A DNA stretch of 16,489 nt, from contig CAMDMH010000006.1 of the NCBI GenBank assembly GCA_945901835.1, forward strand, positions 1 to 16,489. Reading direction: 5' to 3'. Below, one piece after another: positions 1 through 6,365 of the stretch. Source of the stretch: Devosia equisanguinis (GTDB lineage Bacteria; Pseudomonadota; Alphaproteobacteria; Rhizobiales; Hyphomicrobiaceae). Each line of letters begins with the position of its first letter. Within the stretch, counting starts at the first letter, position 1. A model generated the notes under the pieces. It was not told the DNA's origin. It did no database searches and saw only the letters and a program-made list of their open reading frames with translations. Made by a program: the position numbers and the translations under genes.

Positions 1-276
1 CGCATCCTCCGGTCCTGCCGCGATGGACCCCGTGACTGGATCTGGGAGCTTGTCGTTGCTGGGCGGCAGCACCAGACCGGGGCGCGCATCCACTTTCACA
101 TCGGATAGCTTCTTCTGGTTGGAAGAGCCGGAAAGCCCCATCGCGTCGAACACGCCACCCTGCAACTCGACCCCGTCGAAGCCCGCGCAGCCCCCCGTCA
201 ATGCCGCTGCAGCAAGGCAGGTCGATAGCGTGAAGCCTTTGATACATTGGGAAATTCTGAACGTGCGGCTCGACAT
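1..276 (-). CDS. Small lipoprotein encoded downstream of lspA (3' end cut off by window edge)
   Basis: The 92 visible residues begin MSSRTFRISQ. They carry a basic and then hydrophobic signal segment ending in a lipobox, LTGGC, with the lipidated cysteine at residue 30. The mature part begins AGFDGVELQGGVFDAMG and continues through a Lys/Ser-rich linker to PGLVLPPSNDKLPDPVTG. From memory, the ELQGG(V/L)FDAMG and LVLPP..LP segments match a conserved Hyphomicrobiales lipoprotein of about 150-200 residues. It is commonly found after lspA and is loosely related to the DUF3035/BamF-type lipoproteins. The frame is open to base 1, so the C-terminal part is missing. The gene lies 93 bases after the lspA stop on the same strand, so co-transcription is likely. 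The ATG at 276 lacks a strong ribosome binding site, but upstream in-frame alternatives would spoil the signal peptide. A role in outer-membrane assembly is only a guess. That it is a lipoprotein is well supported. Confidence 0.8.
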   Translation of the reverse strand, partial: MSSRTFRISQCIKGFTLSTCLAAAALTGGCAGFDGVELQGGVFDAMGLSGSSNQKKLSDVKVDARPGLVLPPSNDKLPDPVTGSIAAGPEDA

Positions 277-369
277 GGCCTTCAGCCCCAGACCGCGGGA
301 GAACCCCGCCCACCGCCGGAAATCAGGATTCCGGCTGCCCAATTCATCTACGCCGCGAATGCCCGTGGA

Positions 370-906
370 TTAGGGCGCATTTGCGGCCCCTGCCCGACTC
401 GGCAAGAACGAATCGTACAACAGCCCGATCACGCCGGCAACAATCGCGACATCGGCGATGTTGAAGACGTACCAGGAATAGCCGAACGCGTGCAGTAAGT
501 AGAAGTCGGCCACACCGCCGAGCCACAGTCGGTCGATCGCGTTGCCGATGGCGCCGCCGATGATCAGGCCGACACTGAGCGCCATCAGCGATCCTGTGGC
601 TGCGCGCGCCACCCATATTGCCATCGCGACGGACGCCACCACTGCGAATGCCGAGAGGGCCCACGGAGGAACCGTTCCCGCACCGAGATTGTAGCTGATG
701 CCCGTGTTGACCACATAAACGAAGTCGAGGAACGGCGTGACGCGCACTTGCCCTCGGTCCTGAATGCGATAGACGCCCAGCATCCAGAGCTTGTTCGCCT
801 GGTCGACGGCCATCGTCACCAGCGCCGTCGAAAGCGCCAGCCGCGACCAGCGCCCCCACAACCAGTTCGTGTTTTCGGTCTCTAGCATGCCAACCGTGTG
901 TTTCAT
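370..906 (-). CDS. lspA: Lipoprotein signal peptidase (signal peptidase II)
   Basis: This is an inner-membrane aspartyl protease that removes the signal peptide from diacylglyceryl-modified prolipoproteins. The family signatures are clear. An N-terminal VDQANKLWML segment lies at the end of the first membrane helix. The motif NAIDRLWLGGVADF contains the first catalytic Asp, and YVFNIADVAI contains the second. These correspond to the NxxDR and FNxAD catalytic motifs of LspA. Four hydrophobic segments are visible, as expected. I chose the ATG at 906, which gives 178 residues starting MKHTVGMLET. The frame stays open to a TTG at 945, and an ATG at 888 is an equally possible start. No strong ribosome binding site separates them. 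The next gene downstream encodes a lipoprotein that would be a natural substrate. The gene is divergent from the FHA gene at 1105. Confidence 0.95.
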   Translation of the reverse strand: MKHTVGMLETENTNWLWGRWSRLALSTALVTMAVDQANKLWMLGVYRIQDRGQVRVTPFLDFVYVVNTGISYNLGAGTVPPWALSAFAVVASVAMAIWVARAATGSLMALSVGLIIGGAIGNAIDRLWLGGVADFYLLHAFGYSWYVFNIADVAIVAGVIGLLYDSFLPSRAGAANAP

Positions 907-1068
907 CGCGCGCGGATCGTCAAGTGGCGCAGGCAAGGAGTTCAAGGGCTCGAGTCATTTAGTTCGACAGTTATAGCGCCGTGCCCGCATCCTGCCCGAG
1001 TTGGGCCATCATGCCGCCCCGTTGCAAAGCGAACTTCGCCACCTATTCCTAGGATTCGCTCAGGAATC

Positions 1069-1098
1069 TCCCAGGAACCGTCCTGGGATCTCCCAGGA
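1069..1098 (+). promoter_or_regulatory. Overlapping alternative hairpins covering the ribosome binding site of the FHA gene
   Basis: Three arms lie in a row. TCCCAGGA is at 1069-1076, its exact reverse complement TCCTGGGA at 1081-1088, and TCCCAGGA again at 1091-1098. The middle arm can pair with the left arm (8 bp, loop ACCG) or with the right arm (7 bp using TCCTGGG and CCCAGGA, loop ATCT). The right arm contains AGGA (1095-1098), six bases before the ATG at 1105, which is the ribosome binding site of the membrane FHA gene. The left hairpin would free the site and the right hairpin would hide it. A further related CAGGAATC lies at 1061-1068. The geometry is seen in the sequence; regulation is inference. 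The arms could instead be a palindromic DNA operator. Confidence 0.5.
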
Positions 1099-1104
1099 AT
1101 CGAT

Positions 1105-1731
1105 ATGCATTCGGCCGCTCGAGCATCGTTGCTCCTGGCCGTCGCCGCCACATCGATGGCGACGGCGTACGCCCCGTCATGGGCGGCGGGCGAGATCACA
1201 GCGCAAATCGTGTCGAACGCGCCCCTCGACGGTGCGATCGAAATCGCGCGCGAAGCCTTTGCCAGGCTCCAGCATTGGATCGTGACGGGATATGCGAAGC
1301 GACCCGCGGTCATGCTCGGCCTTGGCGGCGTATTCGTCCTGCCACTGCTGGTTTTGCTGGGCTTCATCCTGTATCGCAGTCGATCGCCGCGGGACGACTT
1401 TGCCGAAACGGCGATTGCGGGCCCTGGCAGCCTGCTCGCCGCGCGCATCGAGATCGAAGGCGCTGACACGGTCGAGCTGTCGAGCGATCGCAATCTCGTG
1501 CAGATCGGCCGCCAGGACGACAACGACATCTGCATCAGGGACGAGACGGTTTCCCGCTACCATGCCGTGATCGAGCGTTCGTGCGAAGGCAGTCTCACGA
1601 TTATCGACGTCAGTAGCCCCGGCGGCGGCGGACTTCGCATCAACGGTGAGCCTATGGTGCAGGCCGTGCTGGCGGTTGGCGACATGGTCGAATTGGGCAG
1701 GGCGCGAATGCGGGTAACGGCCGCGCTTTAG
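1105..1731 (+). CDS. Membrane-anchored FHA-domain protein
   Basis: FHA domains bind phosphothreonine peptides and act in Ser/Thr kinase-phosphatase signalling. The 208-residue protein has an N-terminal signal-like segment (about 1-28, ending PSWAAG) and a short, probably periplasmic stretch. A strong membrane helix follows at about 68-90 (LGLGGVFVLPLLVLLGFILY), then a cytoplasmic FHA domain at about 110-208. The FHA core is intact: VQIGR with Gly135-Arg136, SRYHA with Ser150, Arg151 and His153, and RINGE with Asn180. The start is the ATG at 1105, because AGGA sits six bases upstream and the signal segment begins there. The frame is open further upstream, but that part does not look like protein. 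It heads an apparent plus-strand cluster with a second FHA gene (110 bases on) and a PP2C phosphatase gene. The membrane anchor suggests it reads a phosphorylated partner at the inner membrane. Confidence 0.85.
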   Translation: MHSAARASLLLAVAATSMATAYAPSWAAGEITAQIVSNAPLDGAIEIAREAFARLQHWIVTGYAKRPAVMLGLGGVFVLPLLVLLGFILYRSRSPRDDFAETAIAGPGSLLAARIEIEGADTVELSSDRNLVQIGRQDDNDICIRDETVSRYHAVIERSCEGSLTIIDVSSPGGGGLRINGEPMVQAVLAVGDMVELGRARMRVTAAL

Positions 1732-1841
1732 GCGGCCGACGTTATGTCCGGGCAGTGGCAGAAGCAGTTGGCGTGTGTGGTGGACGGTGGTGGTGGCAGG
1801 GACGGTCGATCAGGCCGCGCCCTTCAGGAGGAGAGATCGTC

Positions 1842-2594
1842 ATGGGCGATGCGGACAATCGAGGCGGCGTGCAACGCGCCGCGCAAGGCATTTTCGGTTC
1901 TTTGAGGGAAGCGCTGGCTGCTGCCGGTCGTGACGAAACGCAAGCGCAGCAGCTGGCTGTGGGGGCCATTCCGCCGCCGCAACCGCTAGCGATGGAGAAG
2001 CCACTCATGTTGCGTAGTCCAATCCAGAATGCCGTCCCGAGTGCGGCCGAAGCGGCACGCGAAGCTCGCGGCGGCACACCGAACATTCCGCCGGCAGATG
2101 GGCGTGTCGAGATCGATCCGCCGCCGACGACGCGTCTGCTGCGTGGCGCGGTTGCCGGCGGCGGAGAAGCACCGGCACGGACCCAACTCGTCCGCGGCAA
2201 GAGCCGGATCACGCGGCAGAGCTTCCATCAGGACCCCGTGGTCGGCTGGCTCGTCATCGTCGGCGGCCCGGGTCTCGGCGCCTATCGCCCGATCTATGAG
2301 GGCAACAACACGATCGGCCGGGCTGCCACTCAGCGTATCCCGCTGGACTTCGGCGACGAAGCGATATCCTCGGAAGAGCAGGCCTACATCCGCTATGACG
2401 GCGGCGAGCGCGGTTTCCTGTTCGTGCCCAACCTCTCTAAGACCAACGCCGTCGCGGTCAACGAGAAGCGCCCCACCTCCGCGGTCCAGCTCCAGGCGAT
2501 GGATCTCATCACCATGGGGCGCACCCAGCTCGTGTTCGTACCCTTGTGCGGCCCGGATTTCGATTGGGGCGATATCGGCGAGGGCAAGGCGTGA
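1842..2594 (+). CDS. Soluble FHA-like domain protein with long disordered N-terminal region
   Basis: The 250-residue protein has no signal peptide or membrane helix. Residues 1-130 are Ala/Pro/Arg-rich and low in complexity, probably flexible and a plausible site of phosphorylation. Residues 133-240 form an FHA-like domain that opens with GWLVIVGGPGLGAYRP. The IGR motif follows at 158-160, then SSEEQAYIRYD and a closing hydrophobic strand, LITMGRTQLVFVPL. The usual Ser-Arg-x-His motif has become SSEEQ (about 176-180), so the conserved Arg and His are not obvious and phosphothreonine binding may be weakened. The start is the ATG at 1842, eight to ten bases after an excellent ribosome binding site (GGAGGAGAG). 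An upstream in-frame GTG at 1755 is rejected. It shares its surroundings with the membrane FHA gene before it and the phosphatase gene after it, which suggests one signalling module. Its precise partner is unknown. Confidence 0.82.
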   Translation: MGDADNRGGVQRAAQGIFGSLREALAAAGRDETQAQQLAVGAIPPPQPLAMEKPLMLRSPIQNAVPSAAEAAREARGGTPNIPPADGRVEIDPPPTTRLLRGAVAGGGEAPARTQLVRGKSRITRQSFHQDPVVGWLVIVGGPGLGAYRPIYEGNNTIGRAATQRIPLDFGDEAISSEEQAYIRYDGGERGFLFVPNLSKTNAVAVNEKRPTSAVQLQAMDLITMGRTQLVFVPLCGPDFDWGDIGEGKA

Positions 2595-2633
2595 TAGAAT
2601 TGGTGCCACCATCGGAACGGCCGTACGCGGCGG

Positions 2634-2699
2634 CTAGAGCAGTATCCGAGCATATGCGATCGCCAAGGGCGATCGATTGCTCGGATAAGACTGCACTAG
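2634..2699. repeat. REP-like palindromic element A (CTAGAGCA type)
   Basis: This is a nested imperfect palindrome. The outer arms are CTAGAGCAGT (2634-2643) and ACTGCACTAG (2690-2699), with one mismatch. The middle arms are ATCCGAGC (2644-2651) and GCTCGGAT (2679-2686). The inner arms are CGATCGCC (2657-2664) and GGCGATCG (2668-2675), around a three-base loop. The CTAGAGCA arm and the CGGATAAGA stretch resemble dispersed intergenic palindromes of Bradyrhizobium and relatives, as I remember them. It sits between the soluble FHA gene and the phosphatase gene and may form a stable hairpin in the transcript. Confidence 0.75.
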
Positions 2700-2708
2700 T
2701 CTAATGTA

Positions 2709-2775
2709 TCTAGAGCATCTTTGTCCGACCGGTGAATCGCGAAAGCGATTTCGTCCGGTCGTATGATGCTCTAGA
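2709..2775. repeat. REP-like palindromic element B (CTAGAGCA type)
   Basis: This is a second nested palindrome, nine bases after element A. The outer arms TCTAGAGCATC (2709-2719) and GATGCTCTAGA (2765-2775) are perfect. The middle arms are CGACCGG (2726-2732) and CCGGTCG (2755-2761). The inner arms AATCGC (2735-2740) and GCGATT (2745-2750) close a GAAA tetraloop. It shares the CTAGAGCA end with element A but has a different interior, so the two are relatives in tandem rather than a simple duplication. It ends 42 bases before the phosphatase start codon and could affect transcript stability or read-through into that gene. Confidence 0.78.
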
Positions 2776-2817
2776 CCGGTGGCCGCGCCACACGCTGACG
2801 GAGCTCCGCTTGCCGGC

Positions 2818-3612
2818 ATGAAGCACATCTTCACTCCCGCTCTTGCCGCCACCAAGGGCTCGCGCAGCTATCAGGAGGACGCGGCGGCGCTTTGGCCCGG
2901 CCCCGCCGCCGAAGCGGAGCCGTTTACGCGTGAGCCCGAGAACGACGGTCTCGTCGTCATTCTGGCCGACGGTATGGGGGGACATGCAGGAGGTGCGCTC
3001 GCGAGCCGGACCGTCTGCAAGAGTTTCCTGACGGCTTACGCGCAGGAGGTGGCGCCCATTCGAGACCGCTTGCGGCAGGGCATGACCTCGGCGAACCGTG
3101 CAGTAGCCATCGAGGTCGATGCCAACCGTGCCATGAGCGGTATGGGCTCGACGCTGGTCGGCGTCGCGTTCGGCCCGGAAGGTATGGAATGGGTCAGCGT
3201 CGGCGACAGCCCACTCTATCTCTGGCGGCGCGGCGAGTTGGCGCTCATCAACGAGGACCATTCGCTCGCCCCGCTGCTCGACGAGTTGGCCCGCAACGGT
3301 CGCATCCCGGCAGAGCAGGCGCGAACCGATCACCGCCGTCATATGCTGCGCTCGGCTGTGACTGGCGACGAGATCGAACTTGTCGACCTTGCCGTCAAGC
3401 CGCTCGCTTTGCTGCCCGGTGATCATGTCGTGATCGCCAGCGACGGCATACATACGCTCGACGAAACCGAGATCTCTCGAACGATCGCAGCCTATGCGAC
3501 CGACGGCCCAGCCGCCGTCGCCGCCGCCCTTGTCCGCGCCGTCGACAGCATCCGCGATCCCCATCAGGACAACTTCACCGTCGTCATCGTCCGGGTCGAC
3601 GAGGTCGCTTGA
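2818..3612 (+). CDS. PP2C-family (PPM) Ser/Thr protein phosphatase
   Basis: This enzyme would remove phosphate from Ser/Thr residues in a metal-dependent way in the cytoplasm. The 264-residue protein is a single bacterial PP2C domain of normal length. Its motifs appear in order: SRSYQED at about 15-21, LADGMGGHAGG with Asp51 and Gly52 as metal ligands, GMGSTLV at about 108-114, SVGDSPLYLWR at about 127-137, LRSAVTG near 180, VIASDG with Asp209, and the terminal QDNFTVV with Asp251. All expected metal-binding aspartates are present. No membrane helix or extra domain is seen. I used the ATG at 2818, where the conserved part starts. An in-frame GTG at 2779 would add 13 residues, and neither has a good ribosome binding site. 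The gene lies 223 bases after the soluble FHA gene, with two palindromic repeats between them. With the FHA genes it forms a typical reversible-phosphorylation set, but the partner kinase is not in this window. Confidence 0.93.
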   Translation: MKHIFTPALAATKGSRSYQEDAAALWPGPAAEAEPFTREPENDGLVVILADGMGGHAGGALASRTVCKSFLTAYAQEVAPIRDRLRQGMTSANRAVAIEVDANRAMSGMGSTLVGVAFGPEGMEWVSVGDSPLYLWRRGELALINEDHSLAPLLDELARNGRIPAEQARTDHRRHMLRSAVTGDEIELVDLAVKPLALLPGDHVVIASDGIHTLDETEISRTIAAYATDGPAAVAAALVRAVDSIRDPHQDNFTVVIVRVDEVA

Positions 3613-3719
3613 GCGGCGAATGCGCGTAGGTGAGACATCGAGCGGCGCGAGGAGCTTGCCAACGCCGGCCCGTCGTCCGATCCTCTGGAGCACGCACCTC
3701 CCAAGGACCTCCCGCACCG

Positions 3720-4985
3720 ATGCCCCATCCCGACTTTACCCGCGCAGTCGAACTCGTGACGCCCGAGAAGATCCGCGACCTCACCATCGCCCTCGTCGAC
3801 ATTCCGAGCTCGACCGGCCAGGAAGCAGGCGTCGCGAACTTTCTCGCAGCCCACATGGCCGACCTCGGCATGGAGACCGACTTGCCCCAGGTCGATCCGG
3901 GCCGCCCGAACGCCGTCGGTCATCTGCGCGGCCGCGGTGACGGCTTCAACCTTCTTTTCACCGGGCACATGGACACGTCCTATTCGGGCGACGAGCCGCA
4001 CCTCCATGGCAAGGGCTTCCGCCCCAAGGGCGTATTCCGCGACGGCTGGATTTGGGGCCTCGGCGCCAACAACATGAAGAGCGGCCTCGCCTGCGCACTG
4101 GTCGCCATCGAAGCGATCGTGCGCTCAGGCATCGAACTCGCAGGAGACATTTCTTTCGGCGCTGTCGTCGGCGAGATAGAGAAGACCGCCATCGAGGAAT
4201 TCCAGGGCATCGAATATTCCGGGTACGGCGTCGGCACGCGCCACTTGGCGACACACGGCGTCACGGCCGACTTCGCCGTGTTGGCCGAACCGACAGGCAT
4301 GCGCATTGCGACCGCTAACATGGGTGTCGTGTGGGCGCGCATCACTGTGCAAGGCGTCGTCGCTCATTCCGCGATGAGCAACCGCCCGGGCACGACCAAC
4401 GCCATCGCGGTGATGCACGAGCTTCAGTCCGACATTGCGTTCTGGGCGCTAGCCTACGAGGCTGGCACGATTTACATGGGCGAACGCCCCAACGTCACGG
4501 TTGCCGCGATCCGGGGCGGCGACCCCTGGCGCTTGTCGCGCAATCCCTACGAATGCAGCCTCTACCTCGATATCCGCACGGTGCCCGGCCAGACCGTCGA
4601 CGGCATCAAGCGCGAGCTGCGCGGCGTGCTTCGCGGTTTCGCGGCCCGCAAGAGCCTGCCAGAGCCGCGCCTGCACATCTACGTCAGCGATCCGCCGAAC
4701 CTCGTGGATGCGAAGCTCCCCGTCGTCGAAGCGCTAAGCGCCGCACAGCAGTTCGTCACCGGCGAGCGACCGGGAAACGTCATCCGCCGGCCCGGCGCCG
4801 ACGCCATCCACCTCACGTCCTATGGCATTCCGTGCGTTCCCTTCGGAGCTGGCGGACGTCTGCACCCCGATACCAAGGGCTCGTCCATGCATGCTTTCGG
4901 GGAGCACGTCCTGCTCGACGATTGCGTGAAGACGGCGAGGATTTACCTTGCAGTCGCGCTCGATCTCTGCAGCCGCAAGCCGTGA
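3720..4985 (+). CDS. M20-family metallohydrolase (ArgE/DapE-like deacylase or peptidase)
   Basis: Enzymes of this family cleave amide bonds of N-acyl amino acids or small peptides with one or two zinc ions in the cytoplasm. In this 421-residue protein the first metal motif is FTGHMDTS (His83, Asp85). The next is GANNMKSG, where Asn118 stands in place of the usual bridging Asp of the DMKGG motif. GEIEKT (Glu152, Glu154) occupies the place of the catalytic Glu pair, followed by VLAEPTG (Glu190) and a final MHAFGEH with His391. The lid/dimerisation domain lies at about 205-320 and contains AHS at 216. Length and order are normal. The start is the ATG at 3720, with AAGGA about 12 bases upstream. 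A longer open frame from 3630 is not protein-like. It is followed 125 bases on by a Bug-type binding protein gene, so the substrate may be imported. It cannot be assigned to ArgE, DapE or another subgroup by eye. Confidence 0.88.
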   Translation: MPHPDFTRAVELVTPEKIRDLTIALVDIPSSTGQEAGVANFLAAHMADLGMETDLPQVDPGRPNAVGHLRGRGDGFNLLFTGHMDTSYSGDEPHLHGKGFRPKGVFRDGWIWGLGANNMKSGLACALVAIEAIVRSGIELAGDISFGAVVGEIEKTAIEEFQGIEYSGYGVGTRHLATHGVTADFAVLAEPTGMRIATANMGVVWARITVQGVVAHSAMSNRPGTTNAIAVMHELQSDIAFWALAYEAGTIYMGERPNVTVAAIRGGDPWRLSRNPYECSLYLDIRTVPGQTVDGIKRELRGVLRGFAARKSLPEPRLHIYVSDPPNLVDAKLPVVEALSAAQQFVTGERPGNVIRRPGADAIHLTSYGIPCVPFGAGGRLHPDTKGSSMHAFGEHVLLDDCVKTARIYLAVALDLCSRKP

Positions 4986-5110
4986 ACTACCCGTCGTTCG
5001 GAAAACAACACTGGAGCCACTATTCCAAGCCGACAATGCCCGAAGATTCGTCGCGTCATGCGGCGCTCGCCAGCGTACTATCGAAGCCCGACATCCATGG
5101 AGGCATACTC

Positions 5111-6088
5111 ATGTCCGTCACGTTCAAGCATCTGGCCTGGGCCGCATGTGCTGCATTCACGCTGACCGCCCCCGCCGGGGCGCAACAATACCCGTCGCGC
5201 AATATCACACTCGTCGTGCCATTCGCGCCCGGCGGATTGTCGGACATCCCCGGCAGGCTTCTGGCAGCCGAGCTTCAGACGCGTACCGGCCAGTCGGTCA
5301 TCGTCGAGAATAAGCCCGGCGCATCCGGCATGACCGGCGCGCAGTCCGTCCTGAAAGCAGAGCCTGATGGCTACACGCTGCTCGTCAACGCCCTCGCCGA
5401 CGGCCAGAACCTCCATTACATCAACGTGCCCTACAGCGCGATCAACGACTTTTCCTTGATCGGCCTGATTGCCGACGGGCCACCGCTCGCGCTGATCGTC
5501 GCCAACAACACCACCTACAAATCGGTCGCCGATATCGTCGCGGACGCCAAGGCCGACCCGAAGAAGGTGAGTTTCGCAAGCTCCGGTCCTGCGACCTCGC
5601 CCGCCATCGCCATCACGCAGCTCAATGCGCTCGGCAAGACGCAGATTGCGGACGTGCCATATCGCGGCTCGGGTGCGGCGGCACAGGCCGTCGTCGCCGG
5701 CGAGGTGCAGGGCTCGTTCGTGTTCATGGCCAACGCTCGCCAGTTCCACGACGCTAAGTCCGCGCGGGCGGTCGCCGTTGCCCGGCCCACACGTTTCGAG
5801 CGCTGGCCCGACCTGCCGACGATGGCCGAGCAGGGCTTCACAGGCTTCGACCACGCAGGATGGGTCGGTCTCGCCGCTCCAGGCAAAACGCCGCCCGCCG
5901 TCGTTGCCTACCTCAACAAGCAAGTGAACGACATCATCGCGAGCCCCGGCTACCGCTCGAAGATCGAGGCGCTCGGCATGACATTGCCCGATCCCGCCAA
6001 GAACTCGCCCGAGACGTTCAAGGCCTTCATGACCAGCGAAACCGCCAAGCAGGCCGAACTCGCCAAGCTCTCCGGTCACCGGAAATAG
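5111..6088 (+). CDS. Bug/TctC-family tripartite tricarboxylate transporter substrate-binding protein
   Basis: This is a periplasmic solute-binding protein of the TTT (tripartite tricarboxylate transporter) type, a family that usually binds carboxylates or similar small acids. The 325-residue protein has a signal peptide at about 1-24, with cleavage likely after PAGA before QQYPS. The family hallmarks follow: LVVPFAPGGLSDIPGR at the start of the mature protein, VIVENKPGASG, and DGYTLL. VPYRGSGAAAQAVVAGEVQ and the late GWVGLAAPGKTPPAVV complete the set. Length is typical. The start is the ATG at 5111, with GGAGG at 5099-5103. The frame is open far upstream only because it overlaps the M20 gene. 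No membrane components (TctA/TctB) are present, so it is an orphan receptor, as is common for Bug proteins. The neighbouring hydrolase may act on what it captures. Confidence 0.93.
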   Translation: MSVTFKHLAWAACAAFTLTAPAGAQQYPSRNITLVVPFAPGGLSDIPGRLLAAELQTRTGQSVIVENKPGASGMTGAQSVLKAEPDGYTLLVNALADGQNLHYINVPYSAINDFSLIGLIADGPPLALIVANNTTYKSVADIVADAKADPKKVSFASSGPATSPAIAITQLNALGKTQIADVPYRGSGAAAQAVVAGEVQGSFVFMANARQFHDAKSARAVAVARPTRFERWPDLPTMAEQGFTGFDHAGWVGLAAPGKTPPAVVAYLNKQVNDIIASPGYRSKIEALGMTLPDPAKNSPETFKAFMTSETAKQAELAKLSGHRK

Positions 6089-6238
6089 CTCATAATCTGC
6101 AAGGACGCGTCAACCGCCTTCGTGACGATTGCGCGAACACTCTCGCCAAACCGTCACGATTGCGGCCCGGCCCCGACACAAACTCGCGCTAGCTCTTTTC
6201 CCGCAGTTTGGGGAACGTTGTCGTAGCCATTCGCACCA

Positions 6239-6283
6239 CGCGTCCCCCTCCCCTTGATGGGGAGGGGTAAGGGGCGGGGTGAC
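6239..6283. repeat. C-run/G-run hairpin repeat, possible terminator
   Basis: A perfect 9-bp inverted repeat, CCCCTCCCC (6245-6253) and GGGGAGGGG (6259-6267), encloses the loop TTGAT. It is followed by a further G-rich stretch, TAAGGGGCGGGGTGAC. From memory this resembles a short dispersed intergenic repeat very common in Hyphomicrobiales. It lies between the binding-protein gene and the penicillin-binding protein gene and may also act as a strong hairpin barrier to transcription, although no U-run follows on the plus strand. The rest of the 277-base gap (6089-6365) holds no convincing gene. Confidence 0.65.
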
Positions 6284-6365
6284 GCCACGAAACCGGCATC
6301 CGGTCCCGCCACAACTGTCCCCTTTCCGATATGGAGACGGGCAGCCCGTCGCGATCGAGCCGACC

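Noticed and set aside
907..945. TTG start for lspA at 945
   Set aside because: A rare start codon with no ribosome binding site; ATGs at 906 and 888 give a more normal LspA N-terminus.
898..1104. N-terminal extension of the membrane FHA protein back to 898
   Set aside because: The sequence is not protein-like. A good ribosome binding site and a signal peptide mark the ATG at 1105, and the extension contains the hairpin repeats.
4331..5110. Upstream part of the open frame that contains the binding-protein gene
   Set aside because: It overlaps the M20 gene in another frame and looks like shadow translation. The signal peptide and GGAGG site place the start at 5111.
6239..6365. GTG start at 6279 for the penicillin-binding protein
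   Set aside because: The GTG lies inside the G-rich repeat, and the added 29 residues are not hydrophobic or otherwise meaningful.
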